Source: Bacillota bacterium (GTDB taxonomy: Bacteria; Bacillota; Clostridia; Acetivibrionales; DSM-1351). Taken from it: 64,000 nucleotides of DNA. Below are positions 43,386 to 52,208 of the stretch, piece after piece. The notes beneath the pieces were generated by a model that was not told the origin of the DNA, ran no database searches, and worked only from the letters and a program-made list of their open reading frames with translations. The position numbers were made by a program, and so were the translations under genes. Numbering within the stretch: position 1 is the first letter of the stretch; each line of letters opens with the position of its first letter. Location of the stretch: contig JAEWST010000073.1 in the NCBI GenBank assembly GCA_023398105.1, forward strand, positions 58,723 to 122,722, in the 5' to 3' direction.

Positions 43386-44315
43386 ATGAAAAAAACACTT
43401 GGAATTGCAAGAAAAATTGCATCCCTATTAATTGTTCTTTCTTTATTTCTAGTTGTAACTCCTAATACACAAGCTTGTGAGATTAAAAAAGAATTTATCA
43501 GCATTGAAGTTAGAGACAAAGGTTTGAATGCGGATTTTTATTATAACAAGTATGGTAAAAATCAAAAAGCAATAGTTGTTTTTGGAGGCTCTGAAGGTGG
43601 GAAGTCATGGAGCGAGGATTCATGTGAAAGTTACAGAATGAGATTACTAAATGAAGGGTATGCTGTTTTATCATTGGGGTATTTTGCTGCAGAGGGGCTT
43701 CCAGCTGTCTTGGAAGGAATACCTATGGAATACTTCAACACTGCAATTGATTGGGTTTTAAAGCAGCCAGGAATTGACCACAAAGGCGTTGCTGTTATGG
43801 GTTGGTCTAAAGGTGGAGAAGCAGCACTACTTCTTGCAAGTATTAATCCGAAGGTTAAGGCTGTAGTTGGAATTGTACCTGCAGCAAATGTTTATCAGGG
43901 AATAAGCGAGAACATTAAAAGTTCATGGACCTATAAGGGTGAAGATGTTCCTTTTGCACCATTTGTAAATAATGAAGCATTATTTGAAAGTTTGAGGAAG
44001 ATGAATGAGGAGGGAGTTCTTGAATTTGTACAGGTTTACAACGATGCAATAGCAGATCCTGAAATAGATGAAATGTCAGCAATCAAAATAGAAAATTCCA
44101 AAGCAAATATACTACTTCTTTCAGGGAAAAATGATACCTTATGGGATTCCGAAGGAATGAGCAGGAAGGTCATCCAAAGACTTGATGATAAGAAATACAG
44201 AAGATTTTACGATCATATTTCATATGATACAGGTCATAGTGTTTTTGAAAAAGAAGAGGAAGTATGGCAGGACATAATGAGTTTTCTTAAAAAGCAGTAT
44301 AAATCTAAAAAATAA
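43386..44315 (+). CDS. Secreted alpha/beta hydrolase of the BAAT/acyl-thioesterase family
   Basis: A signal peptide (residues 1-30) precedes an alpha/beta-hydrolase domain. Nucleophile S141 is in VMGWSKGGEAALL, an acid is in LLLSGKNDTLWDS and the His in YDTGHSVFEKE. FGGSEGGKSW forms the oxyanion region. The sequence resembles the C-terminal domain of bile-acid-CoA acyltransferases and acyl-CoA thioesterases, but bacterial secreted members may act on other esters. ATG 43386 follows aaggaggtaacac. It lies next to the cellulosomal esterase, yet has its own terminator and no dockerin. Confidence 0.8.
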   Translation: MKKTLGIARKIASLLIVLSLFLVVTPNTQACEIKKEFISIEVRDKGLNADFYYNKYGKNQKAIVVFGGSEGGKSWSEDSCESYRMRLLNEGYAVLSLGYFAAEGLPAVLEGIPMEYFNTAIDWVLKQPGIDHKGVAVMGWSKGGEAALLLASINPKVKAVVGIVPAANVYQGISENIKSSWTYKGEDVPFAPFVNNEALFESLRKMNEEGVLEFVQVYNDAIADPEIDEMSAIKIENSKANILLLSGKNDTLWDSEGMSRKVIQRLDDKKYRRFYDHISYDTGHSVFEKEEEVWQDIMSFLKKQYKSKK

Positions 44316-44326
44316 TAAATAAAAAT

Positions 44327-44365
44327 CGAGGAACTCCATTTTAATTGGGAGTTCCTCGGTTTTTT
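44327..44365. terminator. Strong terminator between convergent genes
   Basis: Stem cgaggaactcc/ggagttcctcg (44327-44337, 44348-44358) followed by gtttttt on the plus strand; on the minus strand the other flank is also T-rich (atttttatt), so it can serve both the hydrolase gene and hydG. Confidence 0.92.
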
Positions 44366-44384
44366 AGCGAGAATGTATTTAGTT

Positions 44385-45812
44385 TTAAAACCTCAAATCT
44401 CTTTCACCATTACGAATTTTACGTAGGTAATCAGCAGCTCTTTCTCGTTGCCTTTCATTAGGCACATTTTGGATTTCGGCATCAATCATTTTCTGTCCCA
44501 TTTCTTTTAATTCATCATCTGCATAGTCAGTTATATACTCCTCAAATGTAAATAAAGCATTAGGGTGACAGCAATTTTTAATTTGACCTGATTTTGCTAA
44601 AGGCATAAAACGGTCGCCTGTTCTGCCTTCTCTGTAACAGGCTGTGCAATAGCTTGGAATATAACCATCTTTAACAAGTGCTTTTATAACGTCAATAGGC
44701 TTTCTATGGTCAGCAAGATTAAACTGAGGCTTTTCTTCCATACCTTCTTCATCTATGGTGTTTCTATTGGCATAGCCGCCCACATCAACACTTGAGCCAG
44801 CACTCATCTGAGAGATACCCACATCAAGAAGTTCATTACGAAAATCTACACTTTCACGTGTTGTCAGAATCATTCCTGTATAAGGAACTGCAAGACGGAT
44901 AATTGCAACCAGCTTTTTGAAGTCCCTGTTATTTACTAAATATGGGAAAGACTCATAGTCAACACCTTCAGCAGGGAGAAGTCTTGGAATGGAAATTGTA
45001 TGTGGCCCCACCCCTGCAACTGCTTCTAAATGCTCAGCATGCATTAACAGTGCTATTGTTTCATAATGATAGTCATACAAACCAAACAAAGCACCTATAC
45101 CAACATCATCAATTCCGCCACCAAGCATTGCTCTGTCCATAGCCTCTGTGTGCCACTCGTAATTGTGCTTTGGTCCCTTGTGCATATCCAGATAGGTTTG
45201 CTTATGATATGCTTCTTGAAATAGTAAGTAGGTTCCAATTTTGGAATCCTTCAGCTTTTTATAATTTTCTACTGTTGTTGCAGCTATATCAATATTGACT
45301 CTGCGGATTGCACCATTTTCAAACTTCTCATCATAGATAGTTTTAATACATTCCAGAATATATTCTATAGGACAATTTTCATCGTCTTCACCTGCTTCAA
45401 GCAGTAGTCTTTTGTGTCCCATAGCTTCTAAAGCCCTTACTTCTGCTCTTATTTCTTCTTGTGTTAACTTATGTCTGCCTATTTTGTTTGTACATTTAAA
45501 GCCGCAGTATTTACAATTATTAACACAATAATTTGATAAGTAAAGAGGTGCAAATATTACAATTCTCTTTCCGTAAATTTCTTCTTTGACTTCTCGTGCA
45601 GTTTTAAACATTTTTTCGAGAGTTTCATCATCGTCTATTTCAAGTAAAACGGCTGCTTCTCTATGAGTAAGCCCTTTGTATTCTCTAGCTTTAGCTAATA
45701 TTCTATCAATTTCGTCCTTGTTTTTTACAAGTTTTTTTGCCTCATTAATAGCTTCTAAAATTTCTCCATTATCAATAAATTCGTTTGAGTCCATAGATTT
45801 TACGTTATACAT
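44385..45812 (-). CDS. hydG: [FeFe]-hydrogenase maturase HydG
   Basis: HydG is the radical-SAM tyrosine lyase that makes the CO and CN ligands of the hydrogenase H-cluster. The 475 residues include the SAM cluster motif CVNNCKYC (CX3CX2C) and the C-terminal cluster motif starting CTACYREGRTG with a third Cys about 22 residues later, which distinguishes it from ThiH. ATG 45812 follows aaaggagttaaaaac. It is the last gene of a regulator-hydF-hydG operon. hydE and the hydrogenase itself are not in the window. Confidence 0.96.
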   Translation of the reverse strand: MYNVKSMDSNEFIDNGEILEAINEAKKLVKNKDEIDRILAKAREYKGLTHREAAVLLEIDDDETLEKMFKTAREVKEEIYGKRIVIFAPLYLSNYCVNNCKYCGFKCTNKIGRHKLTQEEIRAEVRALEAMGHKRLLLEAGEDDENCPIEYILECIKTIYDEKFENGAIRRVNIDIAATTVENYKKLKDSKIGTYLLFQEAYHKQTYLDMHKGPKHNYEWHTEAMDRAMLGGGIDDVGIGALFGLYDYHYETIALLMHAEHLEAVAGVGPHTISIPRLLPAEGVDYESFPYLVNNRDFKKLVAIIRLAVPYTGMILTTRESVDFRNELLDVGISQMSAGSSVDVGGYANRNTIDEEGMEEKPQFNLADHRKPIDVIKALVKDGYIPSYCTACYREGRTGDRFMPLAKSGQIKNCCHPNALFTFEEYITDYADDELKEMGQKMIDAEIQNVPNERQRERAADYLRKIRNGERDLRF

Positions 45813-45840
45813 GTTTTTAACTCCTTTGTTAAAAATAATT

Positions 45841-47073
45841 TTATTTTAAACTAATCTTGTCAAGTATTCCTGATAAATAGGCAATTACTATCCCATAATT
45901 AGTCATAGGAACTTCTTGTTCATCGGCTTTGTTAACTCTTGAAATAACATATTTCCTATTGAACATACAAGCTCCACAATGAATAACTAGGTCATATTCA
46001 GTCAAGTCATCAGGAAAATCAGTTCCGCTTACCATATTGATAGTAAGGTTTTGACCAACCTTTTTTCGCAAAAGTGAAGGTATTTTTTCTCTTCCGATAT
46101 CTTCAGTAAGTGGGGCATGGGTACAGGCTTCGGCAATGAGAACTTTGGACTCTTCCGTTAAATTGTCTATTGCCACAACGCTTTTGGTAAAATACTCTAA
46201 ATCGCCCTTGTAGCCAGCAAAAAGCACTGAAAATGAAGTTAGCTTGCTTTCCTTTGGTTTCTTCTCATACACAGTTTTAAAAACCTGTGAATCAGTAATT
46301 ATGACAGCTGGGGGAGAGCTTAAGGCTTTTAGTGCCTCATCTAGCTTATCAGTTGTAACGCTTAAAACTATGCATTTTCTGTCAAGCAGCTCTCTAATGG
46401 TCTGTACCTGAGGAAGAATTAACCTTCCTTTTGGTGCTTGAATATCCTGCGGCATTACAAGTAATACAACATCTCCATCCTTAACAATATCACCTGTGAT
46501 TCTTTGAGTATCATAATCCTCTGGAAGACTACGCATTATGGCTGTTATAATTTGGTTAATTCCATTTTTGTTAACATAAGCATTTTTGGCTTGCCAACTT
46601 GTGTTGTTTAAGCTGCTCACAACAATAGGCTTTATTCCTATATTGCTTTCAATATATTTACTAGCTGTAGCAATGTCCTTAATTAAATCTGATTTATTCA
46701 GCACAGGAATAAATGGTATATTTCTCTTTTTAAAGGTAGCAATCCATTCCTTTTCAATATCAATTGCTTCATCTTGATTAAATACAATTAGTGCAATGTC
46801 TGTCTTTTCTGCGGCTTCTTTTGTCTTTTCAACTCTTAATTTGCCAATACTTCCATCATCGTCAAAGCCTGCTGTATCAATTAAAACGCAGGGGCCAATA
46901 GGATGTATTTCCATGCTTTTATATACAGGATCTGTGGTTGTGCCAGCAAAATCAGATACCAAAGCAGTATTGTGCCCTGTAATAGCATTTATAAGAGAGG
47001 ACTTTCCACTATTTCTTTTTCCAAAAATACCTATATGCAGGCGGTTAGCTCGTGGTGTTTCATTTAAGCTCAT
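45841..47073 (-). CDS. hydF: [FeFe]-hydrogenase maturation GTPase HydF
   Basis: HydF is the scaffold that receives the HydE/HydG products and delivers the 2Fe precursor to the hydrogenase. The 410 residues have an N-terminal Era-like GTPase domain (GKRNSGKSSLINAI, DTAGFDDDG, NKSD) and a C-terminal cluster domain with ACTH and IHCGAC, the CxH...HCxxC ligand set. The ATG follows aaaggagcaaatt. hydG follows after 28 bases; the small regulator gene precedes it. Confidence 0.96.
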   Translation of the reverse strand: MSLNETPRANRLHIGIFGKRNSGKSSLINAITGHNTALVSDFAGTTTDPVYKSMEIHPIGPCVLIDTAGFDDDGSIGKLRVEKTKEAAEKTDIALIVFNQDEAIDIEKEWIATFKKRNIPFIPVLNKSDLIKDIATASKYIESNIGIKPIVVSSLNNTSWQAKNAYVNKNGINQIITAIMRSLPEDYDTQRITGDIVKDGDVVLLVMPQDIQAPKGRLILPQVQTIRELLDRKCIVLSVTTDKLDEALKALSSPPAVIITDSQVFKTVYEKKPKESKLTSFSVLFAGYKGDLEYFTKSVVAIDNLTEESKVLIAEACTHAPLTEDIGREKIPSLLRKKVGQNLTINMVSGTDFPDDLTEYDLVIHCGACMFNRKYVISRVNKADEQEVPMTNYGIVIAYLSGILDKISLK

Positions 47074-47112
47074 AATTTGCTCCTTTCAAGGGTTAAAGCA
47101 TATGTGTTGCAA

Positions 47113-47370
47113 TTATTCTGCATCATAAAGCTTTGAATAAGCGGTTTTTGCAGTTATATTAGGAATCATGCCCAGTTTGCCTGATAATGCACTTATCACA
47201 TCATTAGGTGCATCCATTACAATGCAAATAATGGATATATTGCGCTTCTGATAGGGGATTCCCATTCGACCGATAATATATTGGCTATAGTCGTGAAGAA
47301 CAGTGTTTAATTTCTCAACAGACTCAGCATTTTCAATAATAATACTTACAGCAGCAATTCTTGTTTGCAT
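47113..47370 (-). CDS. TM1266-type [FeFe]-hydrogenase system regulator
   Basis: This 85-residue protein matches the NikR-C-like/TM1266 family of small ACT-fold proteins encoded with hydEFG genes (TRIAAVSIIIENAESVEKLN, GRMGIPYQKRNISIICIVMD). The family is annotated as iron-only hydrogenase system regulator, but the regulatory mechanism is not established. I start at ATG 47370, preceded by ggaggtaact; a TTG-led extension of five residues overlaps the binding site. It heads the operon, 39 bases before hydF. Confidence 0.88.
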   Translation of the reverse strand: MQTRIAAVSIIIENAESVEKLNTVLHDYSQYIIGRMGIPYQKRNISIICIVMDAPNDVISALSGKLGMIPNITAKTAYSKLYDAE

Positions 47371-47480
47371 AGTTACCTCCAACACCTACAGTTTTAAGTG
47401 GCTTAGTAAAGCCTTTTACAAATAAAAAATCCTTATACCGTAAGGCACAAGGATAATATAGTCTAGAAAATTAAACTCTC

Positions 47481-47557
47481 AATAAAGAATAACTCTTTAA
47501 CTAATAAAGGAGAATTTTAACTAATAAAGAATAACCCTTTATCTATTAGAGAATAAT
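47481..47557 (-). promoter_or_regulatory. Four imperfect 20-base direct repeats upstream of the hyd operon
   Basis: Units beginning (c)aataaag recur every 20 bases at 47481, 47501, 47521 and, degenerate, near 47543: aataaagaataactctttaa, ctaataaaggagaattttaa and ctaataaagaataacccttt on the plus strand. Exact two-turn spacing on one face of DNA is typical of operator arrays. They lie 110-185 bases upstream of the regulator start. Confidence 0.5.
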
Positions 47558-47840
47558 TTGGTATACTTATAAATATTCTTGCCTTAACAATTGGGACGAA
47601 CCCTCTCGAATCAGTACAATTAATTTGTAAATATCAATATGAAATTTTAAAAGCACCTCGCTGAAAGAAAAACCTCGCAGCTTGTTGCGATTTGTTATAT
47701 TATATGTATATTATAATGTAGTTATATACTTATTTCAAGAAACTTATTTTGTTTCGTTATCAGATATTCTTGAATAGCATATGGTTATATCTATGTTTTC
47801 GTCTGTTTTTACCATATAAAGCAAATAATTGTTTTCTTCC

Positions 47841-48188
47841 TTAGTAAAAATGTCTACTATATTTCTTGATATACTTTGGACCGAATTTATCTCTTGTATA
47901 ATCCATTATAAGTTTCATGTTTTTCTCATCAATAACGGTTAAATCTTGAATAATTGCATCACCTTCGATTGTATAAGTAATTACTCGTATCATATCTGAT
48001 ATATTTGCTTTGCCATCTTTGTATTTTTCAATAAATTGTTCCGGTTTTTCTATATTGTAATTGTCACCGTGAACACATACAACATCACCATTTTTTTCAG
48101 CAATTTCTGGTTCATACACCCTTGGCAGATTTTTTAAAGCTGTATAAGAACTTTCTGAAGCATTTGGAGTATTAGCTTGTTGCATCAT
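47841..48188 (-). CDS. DUF4362-like protein, N-terminally shortened
   Basis: The 115 residues contain EKNGDVVCVHGDNYNIEKPEQF and ITYTIEGDAIIQDLTVIDEK (given here in parts), the pattern of DUF4362 proteins, which are normally short secreted lipoproteins. This copy has no signal peptide or lipobox: the frame begins MMQQANTPNASESS and an in-frame stop lies just upstream. It starts 8 bases after the MATE gene on the same strand and lacks a good binding site. It is probably a truncated gene, or translated by coupling to the MATE gene. Confidence 0.55.
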   Translation of the reverse strand: MMQQANTPNASESSYTALKNLPRVYEPEIAEKNGDVVCVHGDNYNIEKPEQFIEKYKDGKANISDMIRVITYTIEGDAIIQDLTVIDEKNMKLIMDYTRDKFGPKYIKKYSRHFY

Positions 48189-48196
48189 ATTAAGAA

Positions 48197-49573
48197 TCAG
48201 AATGCATCCCTTGTCACATTATTCAGCCATTTTTTGCTTTTGTATCTCCAAATAATAAGAGGTACTTTAATAATTTCATCACTCATCAATATCATATAAA
48301 CCACAGGTACGCTCCAATGGAAAACAAAAGCCGCTAATGTTCCTATCAGAATTGAGCCGCCCCACATTGTGGTAACATCAAGATATAGACCAAATTTAGT
48401 ATCTCCGCCGCCTCGGAAGGTTCCAACAACTAGAGTTGTATTAAAGGCCTGAGCAACAACAAAATAGGACATAATTAACATCATTATTGAAAGATAACCT
48501 TGAGTTTGCGTACTGAGATTGAGAGATGACATTAATATTGGCCGTACGATGAGGATAATTAGTCCACCAAATAAGCCTGCTAATATGCTTAATTTATTAA
48601 AGCGTTTAGCATAAACTTTTGCAGCTTCTATATTATTTTCACCAATAGTTTTACCAATTGTTATTGCAGTAGCATTAGCAATGCCAAAAGCAATAACTGT
48701 AGCTAATTGTCTTGTAATCTGAGCAACTGAGTTGGCAGAAACCACAGAGCTTCCTAAATGTCCAATCACAACTGCATTCATAGCTACTCCTGTACCCCAC
48801 ATTAGCTCATTGATTGTAACGGGAATAGAGTATTGAAGAAAATCTTTGAATAAAATTTTATCTCGTACGAATAAGCTTTTAAATTTGAATTGTATAACCT
48901 TATTAAACTTTTTCGCATATATTAAAACACAAAGCAGTTCAACAACCCTAGATGCTATAGTAGCAATTGCTGCACCTTTGATACCTAGTTTTGGAAACCC
49001 AAACGCACCAAAAATAAATAGTGATGCTAGTGTTACATTTACAATAAGTGAAATGAGGTATACAACTGTTGCAACCATCACTCGTTCAACACTTCTCATT
49101 ACATTTAAATAAATCATTGTAATAGACATAAAAATATAGGACAAGGCAATAATTCGCAAATACTTAACACCTTCTGCAATAACAGGGGCTTCATTAGTAA
49201 ATATTCGCATGATTTGTGCTGGAAACAGCAATACAGCCGCTGTAAAAAATAGAGCAATTATCAGTGAGAATCTCATACATATACCCATGACTTTTTCAAT
49301 TGTTGATTTGTCACCTTTTCCCCAGTATTGAGCAGTTAAAACGGCAGCACCAGAGGTTAAGCCAAAGAAAATTAGTACCATAATAAACTGAACCTGTCCA
49401 GCTAGAGATGCGGCAGAAAGTACTGTTTCGCTGACACTTCCAAGCATAAGTACATCTATAGAGTTTATTCCCACCGATATTAAGTTTTGTATTGCCATTG
49501 GCATTATAAGTGAAAAAGCCATTTTGTAAAAGGATTTATTGTCTAATATTTTGTTTTCCATTATAATATCCAT
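48197..49573 (-). CDS. MATE-family efflux transporter (second copy)
   Basis: The 458-residue protein has twelve hydrophobic segments and MATE repeats (MAIQNLISVGINSIDVLMLG in helix 1, GLTSGAAVLTAQYWGKGD, and GTFRGGGDTKFGLYLDV in the second half). It is distinct from the MATE protein at 19740-21101. The start could be ATG 49573 or 49561; neither has a strong binding site, and 49573 lies in a small hairpin ccatgtc/gacatgg. A long, highly structured leader precedes it, suggesting regulated expression. Confidence 0.88.
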   Translation of the reverse strand: MDIIMENKILDNKSFYKMAFSLIMPMAIQNLISVGINSIDVLMLGSVSETVLSAASLAGQVQFIMVLIFFGLTSGAAVLTAQYWGKGDKSTIEKVMGICMRFSLIIALFFTAAVLLFPAQIMRIFTNEAPVIAEGVKYLRIIALSYIFMSITMIYLNVMRSVERVMVATVVYLISLIVNVTLASLFIFGAFGFPKLGIKGAAIATIASRVVELLCVLIYAKKFNKVIQFKFKSLFVRDKILFKDFLQYSIPVTINELMWGTGVAMNAVVIGHLGSSVVSANSVAQITRQLATVIAFGIANATAITIGKTIGENNIEAAKVYAKRFNKLSILAGLFGGLIILIVRPILMSSLNLSTQTQGYLSIMMLIMSYFVVAQAFNTTLVVGTFRGGGDTKFGLYLDVTTMWGGSILIGTLAAFVFHWSVPVVYMILMSDEIIKVPLIIWRYKSKKWLNNVTRDAF

Positions 49574-49597
49574 GTCTTTATTTAATTATTGACATGG
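49570..49597 (-). repeat. Hairpin covering the MATE start codon
   Basis: ccatgtc (49570-49576) and gacatgg (49591-49597) pair across a 14-base loop. The ATG at 49573 is inside the stem, so folding could hide the start. Confidence 0.55.
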
Positions 49598-49624
49598 ACT
49601 AAGCACCACCTTTAAGAATATTAT

Positions 49625-49773
49625 AATGAGGTAAGAAAATGTCCTCCACTTTTATAAGTGGCGAGCACCGCTTTGGTTTTCAGACGGTGAGAATATTTGT
49701 CGCCTCATTGAAACGCCGCTAATGTAATGAAATTTTTCTACAATCGAAAAATTTCATTTAGAAACTAGGCGTT
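49625..49773 (-). promoter_or_regulatory. Structured 5' leader of the MATE gene (riboswitch candidate)
   Basis: On the minus strand two domains can be drawn. First, AACGCC/GGCGTT (49768-49773 with 49711-49716) closes a stem whose inner part ATGAAATTTTT/AAAAATTTCAT (49727-49757) is perfect. Second, AATGAGG/CCTCATT (49703-49709, 49625-49631) closes a branched region with hairpins CACCG/CGGTG (49666-49689) and CCACTT/AAGTGG (49646-49661). MATE genes in Clostridia are known targets of guanidine and other riboswitches, but I could not match a known consensus. Confidence 0.5.
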
Positions 49774-50029
49774 ATAATTTATATATTATACTCAAAATTA
49801 GCATAACTATAAATCTAGTATATCATAACATAATATATTAATATAAGTACAGAAAACAATAAATAATGTCTAAAAATGACGGATTGCTGACAATGCATAA
49901 CTAGCGGGATATGGATGTCACCAATTTGCATAAATATTCTAAGCTTTTAATGAAGTTAGCTTTGTAAAAAGTTATAAACTCTGTTAATGTAGAGTAAGAC
50001 ATATGTAGGGGCTATAAGGAGATTAAGTT

Positions 50030-51172
50030 ATGTCACCAATGACTAAGACAGGTTTATATATACATGTACCTTTTTGCAGTTCTAAATGTAACTATTGCGA
50101 TTTTAATTCATATGCAGGAAGGTTTGATGTAACAGAGAGCTATTTTGATGCCTTAAAAAAGGAAATTGAGTTTTATTATAATACAATGAGGTACAATTTA
50201 ATTGATACAATTTTTATAGGGGGAGGCACTCCATCTTGTGTCAATCAGAAGTATATTAACGAAGTACTCAATTTATGCAAAATTAAATTCAATATTTCTG
50301 AGGTTTGTGAAATAAGTATAGAAAGCAATCCAGGTACCCTTGATATTGATAAGCTCACTGCATACCGAAAAAGTGGAATCAATAGAATAAGTATCGGGCT
50401 TCAGGCTTATCAGAGCAAGCTGTTAAAGTATTTAGGCAGACGTCATTCAACAGAGGACTTTATTGCAAGTATAGAGATGGCAAAGAACGCAGGTTTTACT
50501 AATATAAATGCCGATGTTATTTTTGGGATTCCAGGTCAGACAATGGAGGATTGGGCAGAAACCTTAAAAGTATTAGTGAATTTAGGTATTACGCATATTT
50601 CTGCATATAGCTTGAAAATTGAAGAAGGAACAAGATTTGGTGATATGCTTGAAAATGGACAGTTAATACAGGTAGAAGATGAGCTTGACAGGAATATGTA
50701 TCATTATGCCATTGATTTCTTGAAGGAAAATGGGTTTATGCAATATGAGCTGTCCAATTTTTCTAAGGAAGGCTATGAATGCAAGCATAATTTGACATAC
50801 TGGAAATGTGTAGATTATTTGGGATTGGGTGCAGGAGCTCATTCTCTTTTAGAAGGCGAAAGGTTTTCAAATAAATACACTATAGAGAAGTATATTAATG
50901 CAATAGAAAAAGGTTTAAAACCTGTAGAAGAGCGGAATCTTATTGAGTTCACCGACAAGGTATCAGAGTACATGTTTTTAGGGCTTCGACTTAACCAAGG
51001 CGTAAATAACTCAGAATTTAATAAATTGTTTGGTCAAGATATGTTTAACATGTATGAGGAAAGCTTTAAAGAACTTGAGCAAAAAAAGCTAATTGAGATA
51101 TGTGGAGAAAATGTGAGTCTGACACGGTTAGGCTTAGATTTAGCCAATCAAGTGTTTATAAAATTTGTATAA
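50030..51172 (+). CDS. hemW: Radical-SAM heme chaperone HemW
   Basis: HemW (often annotated as HemN-like coproporphyrinogen oxidase) is a radical-SAM protein that delivers heme. The N-terminal IHVPFCSSKCNYCDFNSY has the CX3CX2C cluster motif, IGGGTPS follows, and the HemN C-terminal domain ends in LTRLGLDLANQVF. The 380-residue length fits HemW rather than the longer HemN. The ATG follows aaggagattaagtt. In many Firmicutes hemW lies near rpsT and gpr, as here. Confidence 0.92.
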   Translation: MSPMTKTGLYIHVPFCSSKCNYCDFNSYAGRFDVTESYFDALKKEIEFYYNTMRYNLIDTIFIGGGTPSCVNQKYINEVLNLCKIKFNISEVCEISIESNPGTLDIDKLTAYRKSGINRISIGLQAYQSKLLKYLGRRHSTEDFIASIEMAKNAGFTNINADVIFGIPGQTMEDWAETLKVLVNLGITHISAYSLKIEEGTRFGDMLENGQLIQVEDELDRNMYHYAIDFLKENGFMQYELSNFSKEGYECKHNLTYWKCVDYLGLGAGAHSLLEGERFSNKYTIEKYINAIEKGLKPVEERNLIEFTDKVSEYMFLGLRLNQGVNNSEFNKLFGQDMFNMYEESFKELEQKKLIEICGENVSLTRLGLDLANQVFIKFV

Positions 51173-51207
51173 GCCTAGTTATTGCTATCAGGACAAAATA
51201 AATAAAA

Positions 51208-51312
51208 ACAAATTCACAAACTAATTCATGCAATTATTTAACTTATCATTTGATAAGTCTCTACACCTACTATTTCCAACTGCGGAAGTTGAGTTTTAAA
51301 TTGAAAAACAAT
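51208..51312 (-). repeat. Dispersed hairpin repeat, copy C
   Basis: On the minus strand: caacttccgcag...tagtaggtgtagagacttatca, a CTTATCA/TGATAAG hairpin, then aaataattgcatgaattagtt. The last block is almost identical to copies L (54248) and R (54512). It fills most of the gap between hemW and rpsT. Confidence 0.65.
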
Positions 51313-51387
51313 AGGCGTAAATAAAACGATATCAACAAATGGCTTTAAGCAAGCTTGTTTACAATTTATAGAGTTTTCTATAAAAAT

Positions 51388-51421
51388 AAAAACTCAGGAA
51401 AAATACCTGAGTTTTTGTTTT
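51388..51421. terminator. Bidirectional terminator between hemW and rpsT
   Basis: aaaactcagg and cctgagtttt (about 51389-51398 and 51406-51415) form a stem flanked by T-rich sequence on both strands. It lies directly after the rpsT stop codon and also suits hemW. Confidence 0.88.
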
Positions 51422-51433
51422 TGTAATTTTAAA

Positions 51434-51694
51434 TTATTTTGCTGCATTTAAAGCTTTTGCTAATCTAGATTTCTTTCTCGCAGCAGTGTTTTTATGAAGT
51501 AAATTCTTAGCTACGGCTTTATCTATATCCTTTGTAGTTAATTTGTATAAATCAGAAGCTGCATCTGATTTAGTTGCAATAGCTTCTTTACATTTCTTGA
51601 TAGAAGTCTTAAGAGTTGACTTTTTAATAGTGTTCTTTAAAGTCTTAGCCTGAGTTACCTTAACTCTTTTTATTGCTGATTTTATGTTTGGCAA
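51434..51694 (-). CDS. rpsT: 30S ribosomal protein S20
   Basis: S20 binds 16S rRNA in the body of the small subunit. The product begins MPNIKSAIKRVKVTQAKTLK, is very basic and helical and ends RLAKALNAAK; 86 residues is the usual length. The start is TTG at 51694: ggagg lies 8 bases upstream of it, while an in-frame GTG at 51703 overlaps that site, and PNIKSAIKR is the normal S20 N-terminus. A TTG start is typical where S20 regulates its own translation. Confidence 0.95.
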   Translation of the reverse strand: MPNIKSAIKRVKVTQAKTLKNTIKKSTLKTSIKKCKEAIATKSDAASDLYKLTTKDIDKAVAKNLLHKNTAARKKSRLAKALNAAK

Positions 51695-51703
51695 AGTATT
51701 CAC

Positions 51704-52140
51704 CTCCTGCGAGCCTAAATTCGCTTATTTCATGAGCAAAAATTACTAATAATATTTAATCGGTTAAATAACCGCTTCTTGCCCGTAACAGATGATATTT
51801 TACCATGAAAAATTTCAAAAAGCAAGTATTAACCTAGAAATTTCTAATTTTTATAAAATTATCGTTACAGTTAAGCTACTTAATATAGTTTATTGAAAAG
51901 ATTCAAATACAAAATATAGGATTTTATAAATAAATCAACTTTAGCAAGTTAAATGTCTACGAAATTATCCAGTTTTGGAATTTGTACTATTGGATAAATA
52001 CGAGTTGTTTATATTACTTAAAAGTGGCTAATAAAATCTATACTAAAAAAATTTTATTTTGAAATAATAATAGAAGAATGCTTTTTTAGTAAATATGAAA
52101 GTAATAAACAAAGGCTGGAAGAAATAGCTAATACATTTAT
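51704..52140. other. Divergent region between rpsT and gpr
   Basis: About 437 bases without a gene. A small palindrome cggtta/taaccg (51759-51773) lies in the probable rpsT leader. The rest is AT-rich; the gpr promoter must lie here, but I see no clear sigma-A or sporulation-sigma motif. Confidence 0.5.
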
Positions 52141-52208
52141 AGGAGGTGCCGAGTACATGTCATTTCTGTCATGTAGTTCTTGTGCAGAATGTGGGACATG
52201 GACATGTT
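52141..52208 (+). promoter_or_regulatory. RBS-hairpin-start element before gpr (copy 3)
   Basis: Strong binding site aggagg (52141-52146) is followed by hairpin CATGTC (52156-52161) with GACATG (52195-52200), extended by ATT/AAT and TCTG/CAGA, and then ATG 52209. Blocks ATTTCTGTCA, GAATGTGGG and TATG match copies 1 and 2, while the outer arms differ but still pair (GCCCA/TGGGC there). Confidence 0.6.

Noticed and set aside
44385..45812. ThiH (tyrosine lyase of thiamine synthesis), considered because thiC is nearby
   Set aside because: The C-terminal CxxC...C cluster motif and the adjacent hydF gene identify HydG.
50030..51172. Oxygen-independent coproporphyrinogen oxidase HemN
   Set aside because: Length of 380 residues and the N-terminal motif fit the heme chaperone HemW rather than HemN.
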